A DNA stretch of 64,000 bases from Lachnospiraceae bacterium (GTDB lineage: Bacteria > Bacillota > Clostridia > Lachnospirales > Lachnospiraceae). The stretch lies in contig SVEO01000009.1 of the NCBI GenBank assembly GCA_015057275.1, positions 1 to 64,000 of the forward strand, read 5' to 3'. Positions 17,893 to 27,563 of this stretch are shown here, piece by piece; the stretch's first letter is position 1; every line of letters starts with the position of its first letter. The position numbers and the translations under genes were made by a program. Under the pieces are notes generated by a model. It saw only the letters and a program-made list of their open reading frames with translations. It made no database searches and was not told the origin of the DNA.

Positions 17893-18759
17893 TTAAATAT
17901 TCTTTTCAATAAACTCGAAAATAATTTCTAACAATTCACGACTCCAGAAAGAGCCTTCGTGTGGCGCACCGTCCACGCAAACCATCTCTGCGTCGTAGCT
18001 GAGTTCGGTCAGTTTGGCGTACATGTCGACCGACTGCCCGTAACCAACCAACTCATCCGCGTTGCCGTGGAGCAGTAAAAAAGGTGGATAGTCTTTGCCG
18101 GCTTCCAGGCGGAGCAGGGGACTCATCTTGTTGGCAAGGGCCATCATCGGATTTTTATCATCCGTACCAAACACAGCAACCATTGCATCTGCGATATCAC
18201 TGGCAACACTTTCAATATCGTCAAACATGCCCGGCAGATAGGTCGGGCCGAAGCAATCCACGACCAGCTTTATAGAATCGGAAACCTCGTGGTTGTCGGC
18301 GGTTTTGAAGGCTTCATCGTCCGCTGTAATTCCCACGAGCAACGCGGTATTTCCACCGGAGGAAGTGCCCCAGATGCCGATGCGTTCCGCATCAATTTGA
18401 TACTTATCCGCGTTTTTGCGCAGGAAGCGAATCGCCGATTTTACATCTTCTAAATAGGCCGGGAACGGATGCCCCTTCAGGCTGTTGCGGTGGTCGACCG
18501 TAGCCACGACGAAGCCACGCTGCGCAAGCATCGATAGCTGCGGAATCTGCGGGTACACGTTCGGGTAAGTCCAGGCGCTGCCCTGTACAAACACAATCGC
18601 CGGGTAACGCTTTCTTTCGATGCGGGCTTCCGGCGCCGGTTCCCACGGCTTCAAAATCTGCATATATAAATTTGTGTTTCCACGTTTTGCATAAACCACA
18701 TCCGGTAACATCTCAGCCAAACCGGTAAGCGCCGGGTTACATTTTAAATGTTTTATCAC
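17893..18759 (-). CDS. Alpha/beta hydrolase (acetyl esterase/BD-FAE-like)
   Basis: GIWGTSSGGNTALL nucleophile elbow; LLLHGNADELV. Confidence 0.88.
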   Translation of the reverse strand: MIKHLKCNPALTGLAEMLPDVVYAKRGNTNLYMQILKPWEPAPEARIERKRYPAIVFVQGSAWTYPNVYPQIPQLSMLAQRGFVVATVDHRNSLKGHPFPAYLEDVKSAIRFLRKNADKYQIDAERIGIWGTSSGGNTALLVGITADDEAFKTADNHEVSDSIKLVVDCFGPTYLPGMFDDIESVASDIADAMVAVFGTDDKNPMMALANKMSPLLRLEAGKDYPPFLLLHGNADELVGYGQSVDMYAKLTELSYDAEMVCVDGAPHEGSFWSRELLEIIFEFIEKNI

Positions 18760-18923
18760 ACGAACTCCAATCTGCCGTTAAAAAGCGGCCTGTAAATATT
18801 TTAACTAATACTATCATATCAAAAAATTTGCAAATTTACTACTCTTTCAAAGTATGATGAATTTTTATTTTTGCATTTTCATATGAATAGTACGAACCGG
18901 AAATTATGGGAAGCGGGGAACAT

Positions 18924-19871
18924 ATGGCATCTTTTTTGAAAAAATGTGAAACAAAATTTCAACAAGCAGCGGAGGCGGCGGAAGAAACCGTCAATTTGCG
19001 GCATCCGTCGGATGTGGGAGAGGAAACGAGCAATGTAAGACATGCGTCTGGAGAAGCGAAAAGGAAGGGCAAAGGAAACGGATTATTGTGGCTGATTGCT
19101 ATTTTGGCGGTAGCGGTTTTGTGTACATACCTGCCGACCGGAGAAATTGTATCGCGGGTTGTGAGCGGCACGGCGACAGCGACGACGGAAAAAGTGCTGC
19201 CGATTTACTCGGTCGAAACCGACAAAAAGGTAGTGGCGCTCAGTTTCGATGCGGCGTGGGGCAACGAGGACACGCAGCAAATTCTCGACACCTTAAAAAA
19301 GTACGATGTAAAGGTCACATTTTTTATGACCGGCGGCTGGATGGAAAAGTTCCCGGACGATGTGAAAAAGATTCAGGAGGCGGGGCATGACCTTGGAAAT
19401 CACAGTGAAAATCACAAAAATATGAGTCAGCTCAGTGCAACGGAAATCGCCTCCGAGCTTCAGGAACCGCACAAAAAAATAAAGGAGTTGACCGGTGTGG
19501 AAATGGATTTGTTCCGCCCGCCGTACGGGGACTATGATAATGAAGTTGTCAATACAGCAAAATCATGCGGTTATTACACGGTACAATGGGATGTTGATAG
19601 TCTCGACTGGAAAGATTACGGTGTGGATTCCATTGTGAACACTGTGGTAAACCATAAAAATCTACAGAACGGCTCCATTATTTTGATGCACAACGGCGCC
19701 AAGTACACTGCGCAGGCATTACCGGCGGTCATCGAGGGATTGCAGAAAAAAGGGTATGAGCTGGTTCCGATTTCGGAACTGATTATCCGTGAGAATTATC
19801 ATATCGACCATACGGGGCGACAGATTGCCGATGAAGAGGAAACATCCACTACAAAAAAAGACTCTGAGTGA
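18924..19871 (+). CDS. Polysaccharide deacetylase family protein (PdaB-like)
   Basis: ALSFDAAWGNEDTQQIL, GHDLGNHSENH, FRPPYGDY NodB motifs. Confidence 0.9.
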   Translation: MASFLKKCETKFQQAAEAAEETVNLRHPSDVGEETSNVRHASGEAKRKGKGNGLLWLIAILAVAVLCTYLPTGEIVSRVVSGTATATTEKVLPIYSVETDKKVVALSFDAAWGNEDTQQILDTLKKYDVKVTFFMTGGWMEKFPDDVKKIQEAGHDLGNHSENHKNMSQLSATEIASELQEPHKKIKELTGVEMDLFRPPYGDYDNEVVNTAKSCGYYTVQWDVDSLDWKDYGVDSIVNTVVNHKNLQNGSIILMHNGAKYTAQALPAVIEGLQKKGYELVPISELIIRENYHIDHTGRQIADEEETSTTKKDSE

Positions 19872-19897
19872 TGCATTATGCATCACTCAGAGTCTTT
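19857..19897. terminator. Bidirectional terminator overlapping the stop codon of the upstream gene
   Basis: GACTCTGAGTGATGCA-TTA-TGCATCACTCAGAGTC perfect 16-bp stem flanked by A and T runs. Confidence 0.9.
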
Positions 19898-19910
19898 CGT
19901 ATAATTGAAC

Positions 19911-21653
19911 TTATTCGGTTTCTACCCACTTACCAAACGTAGCGATGCCACTTTCGTCTGATTCAGTGGCGGATAATGTCAGGTTCATGCCCGGCTCGAT
20001 GAACATGACAGTTTCATCGTCCTCGACTGCCGCCTTATAGAGCCTCTTATCCTCGGATATCAGGTAAATGTAAGTCGAACCGTCAATAGTCGCGAATTTC
20101 ACTTCGCCGACTGTAATATTAACTTCGGTGTAAGGAATCTCATCTTCACCCTCATTCGGGATATCTTCCATAATCTCGGTATCCGGGGAAATCACCTTGT
20201 TATCAATCAACAGCTTCTTATAGGAAGCGATGGCTTCGGCCTGCGTGTCTGCGTTGGCAACGAGGTTGTAATTTTCCACATTTACAAGAGCATACTGCTT
20301 CACAAGTCCGTTGTTGTCCTTGAGCACCATGATATAGCTCGCCTCGCCGGCCACATTGATGAGGCAAGGGAAGGAAGCTTCATAACCGGTCTCCTGCACT
20401 TCGCCCTCGGCAGCCGCCATTGCGGAATGCTCCTCGGCACCGACAATCGAATAATATTTGTATTCGCCGGTACGCGCATTTGTTAAAATGAAACCTATAT
20501 TACTTTCGTCGGCAATCACGCTGGTAACGCCGGTGTAGTACCAAACATCATCATCAATCATTACATAACCGTAATCGTCAGTCGTCTGCTTGCAGCCCTT
20601 CTGGCCAATCAGGCTGTTGAAGAATCCGCCGGAGTAAATGCCGTGCCAGTTGTACTTTTGGCTGGCAAGGTCGCCGGTAAATACGATGTCAACCCACTGC
20701 GGAACTTCGCCGATTTTGTAAAGCTCGGAGGTGCCGTCGCACGGATTGAAAATAATCACTTCCGTCACGTCCATTGCGCCAAACAGACCAACCTTGGCAT
20801 TCATACAGGAAACGATGTAGTACGGGTTACCTTCTTCATCAACCTCAAAGAAACAGCCGTCAAAAATCTTTGTCGGATATTCAAAACGCAATTTTCTATG
20901 CAAATCTTCGCCGAAATAGGCACTTGTCACATACTTGAGCGGTGTCTCAAATTCGACGTAATTCGCCACATTATTTACCGGGTCAACCATCACATAGCCC
21001 GGGATGCCGGCATCCTTATTGTTTAACCATTTGAAAAATCCATTGTACTCGAGGTTGGAAACCTTCTGCGGCGCATCATTAAAATTAATCTGCGTGTATT
21101 GACTGCTGAGCTCGTACTGCGAAACAACCTCGGAAAGATTGCCGAGCGCGCGGTTACCGATAATCGTCGCCGAATCGGTATCCATCAGCGCGATATCCGT
21201 AACCTCGTTGGTCTCCGGAATATCGGTTTCAAAATCCGCATCCTGCACGCTAATCACGGAGGCATAAGCGGAAGCACGGAAAATGGTCGCCGAAATCAAA
21301 TTTCCCACAATCAGTATAAGGGCAATCAAAGCAATCGCCGCAAGACCGAGTTTGGTAGTGATGTAAAGTCCACTTAAGGCACGGTTTCCGCGGTGTCTGC
21401 CCTTTGAATTCCAGTAAACCGCGCCGGTCTTCGGATTGAATTTAATCGGGCCGTCGGCAGAGGTTCCGCCATTAAGCGTCCGGATTAAAATGCTGAGAAT
21501 CACAAACACGGCGATATAAAGAATCAAAGTACTCCAAAAGCCTTGAGAATGAATGTTAATCGCCGGCAAGGTTACATAATAATGGATTGTAATAAATACC
21601 GCGGTCAGAAGTGCGGCAACAAGATTGCAAAACAAATTGCTACGTTTTTTCAT
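19911..21653 (-). CDS. Conserved membrane protein of unknown function
   Basis: Multi-TM N-terminus and large extracytoplasmic domain; start taken as MKKRSNLFCN since the track's extra N-terminus lies inside the leader repeat. Confidence 0.75.
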   Translation of the reverse strand: MKKRSNLFCNLVAALLTAVFITIHYYVTLPAINIHSQGFWSTLILYIAVFVILSILIRTLNGGTSADGPIKFNPKTGAVYWNSKGRHRGNRALSGLYITTKLGLAAIALIALILIVGNLISATIFRASAYASVISVQDADFETDIPETNEVTDIALMDTDSATIIGNRALGNLSEVVSQYELSSQYTQINFNDAPQKVSNLEYNGFFKWLNNKDAGIPGYVMVDPVNNVANYVEFETPLKYVTSAYFGEDLHRKLRFEYPTKIFDGCFFEVDEEGNPYYIVSCMNAKVGLFGAMDVTEVIIFNPCDGTSELYKIGEVPQWVDIVFTGDLASQKYNWHGIYSGGFFNSLIGQKGCKQTTDDYGYVMIDDDVWYYTGVTSVIADESNIGFILTNARTGEYKYYSIVGAEEHSAMAAAEGEVQETGYEASFPCLINVAGEASYIMVLKDNNGLVKQYALVNVENYNLVANADTQAEAIASYKKLLIDNKVISPDTEIMEDIPNEGEDEIPYTEVNITVGEVKFATIDGSTYIYLISEDKRLYKAAVEDDETVMFIEPGMNLTLSATESDESGIATFGKWVETE

Positions 21654-21655
21654 AG

Positions 21656-21810
21656 TCTCCTCCATTCCGAAGCGTTTCGCTGAGGAATGGCTCAAAAGAA
21701 TCGCATACGCAATTTTTTGTAGCATCAAAGCAACTTTGTGACGCTTCGGCACAAATGTTGCCGAGTGAAAAATCAGCATATTAATGCGATTTTTCACTCT
21801 TTCCTCCATT
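21656..21810 (-). repeat. Dispersed structured leader repeat, copy 3 (full length)
   Basis: Reverse complement aligns with copy 1 throughout; ends GGAATGGAGGA 5' of the ATG at 21653. Confidence 0.9.
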
Positions 21811-21965
21811 CAAGTATATGAATTTGTTACTTATCATACAGCAAATCTTTGGAAAAATAAAGATATTTTCGACGGTTCTTTCGTGGATTATTTTCTTTCC
21901 TATATCGCGGGTTGGTGGTATAATGGAAATGTATGGATACGTAAACGGTGCGAAAGGAGCATAAT

Positions 21966-22208
21966 ATGAAGAAATTCACGGAAATTGAAGTTACCCATTT
22001 GGCACCGTTCACAGGTATCCATATGTTCTACGGTGAACCGCGACAGGAAATGATTTGCTTCATGCACGTTCAGGGAATTGAAAAGATGCACGAATATGTC
22101 ATCTCAAAGGGCTGGGACAAGATAACTGAAGTAGTGGTGCAGCCTTGGGGTGGAAAAACTTGTACTGTGACGACGATAGACGGTTGTGTGCTTAATATTT
22201 TTGAGTAA
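21966..22208 (+). CDS. Small hypothetical protein (80 aa)
   Basis: ORF with gaaaggagc RBS. Confidence 0.7.
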   Translation: MKKFTEIEVTHLAPFTGIHMFYGEPRQEMICFMHVQGIEKMHEYVISKGWDKITEVVVQPWGGKTCTVTTIDGCVLNIFE

Positions 22209-22226
22209 TAATTCCGGGAGTTACAT

Positions 22227-22640
22227 ATGATAGAGATTTCTTTATTTGACAGAAACAATATACAATATGTGAATGAAGCAGCACATCTGCTGGCGGATAA
22301 TTTTCCTCATGCGTATAAAGATTGTGCCTTAGAGGAAATGGAAGAGTACCTTGCAAGTGAAAAAATTGCGATGATGGCTACAGACGGCGGACATTTCATC
22401 GGATTTGTGGGAGCAGTTCCGCATTATGACGGCAATGTATGGGAGTTACATCCGCTTGTTGTCGAGAGGGCGCGCCAGTGTCAGGGCATCGGCACAAAAT
22501 TGATGGAACTGGCAATTTCACGCATTAAAGAAATGAACATATCCATGATTTCTGTCATCTATGGGGAAGAAAAACTAAGAAGTTTTTATGAGAAGTTCGG
22601 ATTTTTCACAATGCTCTGCGGGCAGATGGAAGTGAAATAG
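22227..22640 (+). CDS. GNAT family N-acetyltransferase
   Basis: LHPLVVERARQCQGIGTKLMELAISR; FYEKFGFF. Confidence 0.9.
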   Translation: MIEISLFDRNNIQYVNEAAHLLADNFPHAYKDCALEEMEEYLASEKIAMMATDGGHFIGFVGAVPHYDGNVWELHPLVVERARQCQGIGTKLMELAISRIKEMNISMISVIYGEEKLRSFYEKFGFFTMLCGQMEVK

Positions 22641-22772
22641 GAAAACTTTGATAGTGATTTTGCAAAAAAGGCGAGGATCATTCCGGTTACTTTTGTCATC
22701 AAGGCGCGCAAATTATAGAGGATGCAGCACGAAATGAAGGAATATGAATGTCCGTTTTAAGGAGGAGTGTTT

Positions 22773-23297
22773 ATGGTAATTTTAATCGCAGGCAGCAGCC
22801 ATGCCGGCAAGACGGTATTGGCAAAGAAGTTAGTGGAAAAGTACCGTTATTCCTGCATGTCGTTGGACCATTTAAAAATGGGACTGATTCGCAGCGGATA
22901 TACAGACCTTACTCCGGAAGACGATGATAAAATGACCGATTTATTGTGGCCGATTGTTAAGGAAATGATAAAAACCGCCATCGAAAACGACCAGGATATG
23001 ATTTTGGAGGGATGCTATTTTCCTTATGATTGGGAAGATTATTTTGAGTCGGACTACAAAGAGGATATTCGGTATATTTGCCTCGTGATGACGGAAGATT
23101 ACATAGAAAATCATTTTGAAAATATAAAAAAATATGCAAGCGTGGCGGAAGACCGCGGGGACGACAGTGGATGCACCAAGGAAACTTTGCTGCGCGACAA
23201 CAAGGAGGCGCTGGAACAGTGCAAGAAGCACGGATGCGACTATTGGCTTATCAACGAAGAATATGATGTAGAGAAGTGGATAGATAGTTTAGAGTAA
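22773..23297 (+). CDS. P-loop NTPase / small-molecule kinase-like protein
   Basis: IAGSSHAGKTVLAKKL Walker A; LEGCYFP. Confidence 0.8.
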   Translation: MVILIAGSSHAGKTVLAKKLVEKYRYSCMSLDHLKMGLIRSGYTDLTPEDDDKMTDLLWPIVKEMIKTAIENDQDMILEGCYFPYDWEDYFESDYKEDIRYICLVMTEDYIENHFENIKKYASVAEDRGDDSGCTKETLLRDNKEALEQCKKHGCDYWLINEEYDVEKWIDSLE

Positions 23298-23315
23298 AGC
23301 AGAAGGAGACAAGCA

Positions 23316-23932
23316 ATGTTTTACGATGATTTGTTACGCCGTTTCACGAAAATGAGCAGGGAAGTGCTGGGTGATAATCTGGTAGGTGTTTACCTGCATG
23401 GCTCGTTGGCAATGGACTGCTTCAATCCTGCAAAGAGTGATTTGGACTTGATTTTGGTAGTGCAAAATGCAATCCCGGACGCGGTAAAGCTTGCATTTCT
23501 GCAATATGTTGTAAAGTTCAACGAAGAAGCACCGACAAAGATTTGGCGGCACATTTCACCATCATTGGCAAGTACGGCATCGTTCTATTCGGCGAAGAAA
23601 TCAGCGGCATTTTCGCGCCGGTTCCGCGAGCTGCCTACATCGACAGCATTTGGTTTGACGTGGAAAATGCCGGCAAAGACATCGTAAGTAACCCGATGTA
23701 CATGACCTTGAATTTATGCCGGGTGCTGGCATATTTGCAGGATGATTTGATTTTGTCGAAGCAAGCCGGCGGCGCATGGGCCTTAAGCACATTGCCGCAG
23801 AAATTTCATGCGTTGGTGCAGAACGCGCTGCGCTGCTATGGCTCGGACGAGGAGATGGTGGCCGATGCGGCGGAGACGTTGGAATTTGCGGAATATATAT
23901 TAACACAAATCAACGAGAGGAATGGCATTTAG
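23316..23932 (+). pseudogene. Nucleotidyltransferase (DUF4111/aminoglycoside adenylyltransferase-like) disrupted by an internal deletion and frameshift
   Basis: Frame 1 GVYLHGSLAMDCFNPAKSDLDLILVV joins frame 3 DKDLAAHFTIIGKYGIVLFGEEI...YIDSIWFDVENA...NPMYMTLNLCRVLAY. Confidence 0.8.
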
Positions 23933-23939
23933 CAAAACT

Positions 23940-24497
23940 ATGAGTTACATTACGACATTTACAGGGAAACATATTGACCCGTTGAACCCGGATAGCGAGC
24001 GAATTGATATCAGAGATATTGCACACGCTCTTTCTTTGACTTGCAGAGGAAACGGGCATGTAAAAACATTCTTTTCGGTAGCGCAGCATTGCATCAACTG
24101 TGCCTTGGAGGCAGAAGCAAGAGGTTATTCAAAACGTGTGGTTTTATCCTGTTTGCTTCACGATGCCGGGGAGGCATATTTGTCGGATGTTCCACGCCCA
24201 TTAAAAAGTTCCTTTATTGAATATCGGAATGCAGAAGCGCACTTGTTAGACATGATTTATGCGAAGTTTTTGGCGGAACCTTTGACCGAAGAAGAGAAAA
24301 AACGGATAAAAGACATAGACGATAATATGTTGTATTATGATTTGATTGAGCTTTTAGGAGAAACGCCGGCGGGAACCGCGCCGGAACTCGCGACAGCGTT
24401 AAATTATGAGGTTATCCCATTTGCAGAAGTGGAAAACGCGTATTTGGAGATGTATGAAAGACTGAAATTCAAAGATGGAAAAGTGAGAAAAAGTTGA
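23940..24497 (+). CDS. HD domain phosphohydrolase (YfbR-like)
   Basis: FFSVAQHCINCALEA...LLHDAGEAYLSDVPRPLK. Confidence 0.85.
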   Translation: MSYITTFTGKHIDPLNPDSERIDIRDIAHALSLTCRGNGHVKTFFSVAQHCINCALEAEARGYSKRVVLSCLLHDAGEAYLSDVPRPLKSSFIEYRNAEAHLLDMIYAKFLAEPLTEEEKKRIKDIDDNMLYYDLIELLGETPAGTAPELATALNYEVIPFAEVENAYLEMYERLKFKDGKVRKS

Positions 24498-24512
24498 ATT
24501 TGTGGAGGTAAT

Positions 24513-25115
24513 ATGGCTAATTTAATAATAATATGTGGACCTCAGGCAGTAGGTAAGATGACCGTTGCAGAAAGCTTAAGAGATAAAATAAAGTATAATC
24601 TCATGATGAATCATGATAGTATTGAGATATCAGATAAAATATTTGGTTTTGCAACACCTGCTCAACGTGAGTTTAATGCAATCTTTAGAGAAAAGGCGTT
24701 TGAATTGGCGATAAAACATAATGTAGATTTATTGTTCACTTATGTTTGTGCATTTGAGATGCCTGAAGAAAAGGAATACCTGACAGGATTAGCGAATTTG
24801 TTTCAGTCTAATGGAGGAGGATTTTATTTTGTCGAACTGAGTGCAGACCTAGAGACCAGACTTGAGAGAAATGCAACACCCCATCGAATGGAAATGAAAG
24901 CTTCAAAAAGAGATGTTGAATGGAGCAAATCAGATCTTTTGCATAGTACCGAAAAACATAGACTTAACACAAATAATAATGAAATCTGGTTTGAAAATCA
25001 CATAAAAATTGATAACACAACTCTTACACCGAATGAGGTGGCTGATATAATCATTGAAAGGTTTAATCTTGTGGCAAACGATAAGGAAGAAAAGGAATAC
25101 CGATTCGGAGTGTGA
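24513..25115 (+). CDS. P-loop nucleotide kinase-like protein
   Basis: IICGPQAVGKMTVAESL Walker A; visibly AT-richer than neighbours. Confidence 0.8.
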   Translation: MANLIIICGPQAVGKMTVAESLRDKIKYNLMMNHDSIEISDKIFGFATPAQREFNAIFREKAFELAIKHNVDLLFTYVCAFEMPEEKEYLTGLANLFQSNGGGFYFVELSADLETRLERNATPHRMEMKASKRDVEWSKSDLLHSTEKHRLNTNNNEIWFENHIKIDNTTLTPNEVADIIIERFNLVANDKEEKEYRFGV

Positions 25116-25203
25116 AATCAAGTCCTTAAAAGGGATGCTGCAGGAAAATGATTTTTACAATGAACAGTATTTTTCAAAATGATTTGTTTGGCAAGGTGAA
25201 AAC

Positions 25204-25575
25204 ATGAAAGTTGAAGAAATCAAGCAGTATTGCTTAAACAAATACAAAGCTTACGAGGAATGCCCGTTTGGCGACGTTCCGATCTGTTACAAATTGAACA
25301 ACAAAATATTTGCACAGCTTTATCCGTACCCGCACGATTTCAAGATTACACTGAAATGTACGGCGGATGCCGGACAATTTTATCGTATGGTGTACCCGGG
25401 CAAAGTGGTGCGCGGTTACCATTGTCCGCCGGTGCAGCAGCCGTACTGGAACACCGTTTATTTGGATGATTTTCCGGATGAGGAACTGCTAAATATGATT
25501 GACCATGCGTATGAGACGGTGCTGCGCAGTTTTAGTAAAAAAATGCAGCAACAGATTTTGCAAAGGAGTAGCTAG
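25204..25575 (+). CDS. MmcQ/YjbR family DNA-binding protein
   Basis: KPYEECPFGDVPICYKLNNKIFAQL-like N-terminus and HCPPVQQPYWNTVYLDD. Confidence 0.85.
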   Translation: MKVEEIKQYCLNKYKAYEECPFGDVPICYKLNNKIFAQLYPYPHDFKITLKCTADAGQFYRMVYPGKVVRGYHCPPVQQPYWNTVYLDDFPDEELLNMIDHAYETVLRSFSKKMQQQILQRSS

Positions 25576-25576
25576 C

Positions 25577-26944
25577 ATGTCAAAACTATTCATAAACGAT
25601 AAAAAATTTTACTTCAAGGTAGCAGGTATCGCCATCCCAATTGCGCTGCAGGGATTGATTACGTCCGGCGTTAATATGATGGACACGATTATGATTGGTG
25701 CGGTCGGTGAGACGCAGTTGTCGGCGGTGTCGCTGGCGAATCAGTTTATTACGATTTTTCACATTTTCTGTATGGGCATCGGTATGGGCGCGTCGGTATT
25801 GGTGGCGCGCTATTACGGTATGCAGGAAAAGCAGTCGTTGAAAAATACAGTCACAATTATGTTGCGGCTGACGCTGGCGTTGTCGGTGCTGTTTTGTGTG
25901 GCGACGATTCTGCTGCCGCGGCAAATCATGCAGATTTATACGGTGGAGGAAGATATCATTGCCCACGGTATCAGCTATCTGAATTACTCAGTTGTCACTT
26001 ATTTCTTGTTGGGCTTGTCGCTGACCTGCACGATTGTTTTGCGAAATGTGGGTATGACGATGATTCCGCTGTTCACGTCCATTGGAGCATTTTTTATCAA
26101 TGTGGGTGCAAACTATATTTTCATTTTTGGTAAATTCGGCGCACCGCGCATGGAAGCGGCCGGCGCAGCGGTGGGTACATTGATTGCAAGAATTTTTGAA
26201 TTTGCAATTATATGTGGTTATCTTTTCTTCGTGGATAAAAGAATTTATTTTCGTATAAAAGATTTCTTTGCACCGGTTGGAAATTTATGGAGAGAATATA
26301 TTCGTATCAGTATTCCGGTATTAATAAGTGACGGTATTTTGGCTCTCGGTAATAACTCCGTGGCTATGGTTATCGGCCGTCTTGGCAAGAATTTTGTGGC
26401 GTCAAATTCGATAACAGCGGTTACACAGCAATTAAGCTCTGTCATGATTCAAGGCTTCTCGCAGGCCGGTGCAATTGTGACCGGTCATACTTTGGGCGAA
26501 GGCGACCGCGACAAGGCGCACCGGCAGGGGTATGCGTTCCTTGGTCTGGGCATTTTCTTTGGCCTTGTGGCGGCAGGAATCGTTATGGTCATCAGTGAAC
26601 CGATGATTCGTGCCTACAATCTATCTCCGGAAACGCAGACCATCGCCCGTCAATTGATGCTCTCCATCAGCATCATCATCGTTTTTCAGGCGACCAATAG
26701 CATTATGACAAAAGGTGTGCTGCGCGGCGGCGGTGACACGAAAATCCTGATGGTAGCAGATAATTTATTCTTGTGGGTGGCATCAATTCCGCTCGGCGTC
26801 TTGGTCGGACTTGTGTTGCATTTGCCCGCATTCTGGATTTACTTCTTTTTGAAAATTGACCAGGTGTTGAAAGCATTCTGGTGTGTTATTCGCTTACAGA
26901 GTGGAAAATGGATTAAGAAGATAAAATCTGCGGAGGAATTATAA
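25577..26944 (+). CDS. MATE family efflux transporter
   Basis: AIPIALQGLITSGVNMMDTIMIGAVGE; start reset to 25577 after aaggagta. Confidence 0.93.
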   Translation: MSKLFINDKKFYFKVAGIAIPIALQGLITSGVNMMDTIMIGAVGETQLSAVSLANQFITIFHIFCMGIGMGASVLVARYYGMQEKQSLKNTVTIMLRLTLALSVLFCVATILLPRQIMQIYTVEEDIIAHGISYLNYSVVTYFLLGLSLTCTIVLRNVGMTMIPLFTSIGAFFINVGANYIFIFGKFGAPRMEAAGAAVGTLIARIFEFAIICGYLFFVDKRIYFRIKDFFAPVGNLWREYIRISIPVLISDGILALGNNSVAMVIGRLGKNFVASNSITAVTQQLSSVMIQGFSQAGAIVTGHTLGEGDRDKAHRQGYAFLGLGIFFGLVAAGIVMVISEPMIRAYNLSPETQTIARQLMLSISIIIVFQATNSIMTKGVLRGGGDTKILMVADNLFLWVASIPLGVLVGLVLHLPAFWIYFFLKIDQVLKAFWCVIRLQSGKWIKKIKSAEEL

Positions 26945-26978
26945 AAGAATATGAAGAAAGAGTTGTGGAGGAAACACG

Positions 26979-27542
26979 ATGGATTTGGTAGAACTTTTTT
27001 TGATTGCGGTTGGTTTGTCAATGGATGCGTTTGCGGTATCTGTCTGTAAGGGCTTGTCCTTGGGAAAAATCAATTGGAAGCATATGGGGATTGCCGGACT
27101 GTGGTTTGGCGGTTTTCAGGCATTGATGCCTGCGATTGGCTATTTCTTTGGTAGCTTTTTTACCGAATTTATCACCTCGTTTTCCCATTGGATTGCGTTT
27201 GCGTTATTGTTATTGATTGGTGGCAATATGGTAAAAGAATCACTCGATCGAGAACACGAACATGTAGACCCATCAATGACGGTCAAGTCCATGTTTGTGA
27301 TGGCCATTGCAACGAGCATTGACGCGTTGGCTGTCGGCGTTTCTTTTGCATTCATGCAGGTACAGATTGTGTGGGCGGTATTATTTATTGGCTCAGTTAC
27401 CTTTCTGTTATCCGCTATCGGCGTAAAGGTTGGCAGCATCTTTGGGGACAAGTATAAGTCCAAGGCAGAGTTTATCGGCGGAGTGGTATTAGTGGTAATT
27501 GGTGTAAAAATTCTGCTCGAAGGGTTAGGCATTATTGGCTAA
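26979..27542 (+). CDS. mntP: Manganese efflux pump MntP
   Basis: AVGLSMDAFAVSVCKGL...ATSIDALAVGVSFAF. Confidence 0.94.
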   Translation: MDLVELFLIAVGLSMDAFAVSVCKGLSLGKINWKHMGIAGLWFGGFQALMPAIGYFFGSFFTEFITSFSHWIAFALLLLIGGNMVKESLDREHEHVDPSMTVKSMFVMAIATSIDALAVGVSFAFMQVQIVWAVLFIGSVTFLLSAIGVKVGSIFGDKYKSKAEFIGGVVLVVIGVKILLEGLGIIG

Positions 27543-27563
27543 ATGTGAAAATTGGAGGATTGC

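Noticed and set aside
21654-21809. N-terminal extension of the 19911..21809 ORF (MEERVKNRINML...) as part of the membrane protein
   Set aside because: This stretch is entirely inside the dispersed repeat; a typical TM-containing start MKKRSNLF follows the repeat's GGAGGA.
26945-26978. yybP-ykoY type Mn riboswitch before mntP
   Set aside because: The spacer is only about 34 nt and has no room for the aptamer.
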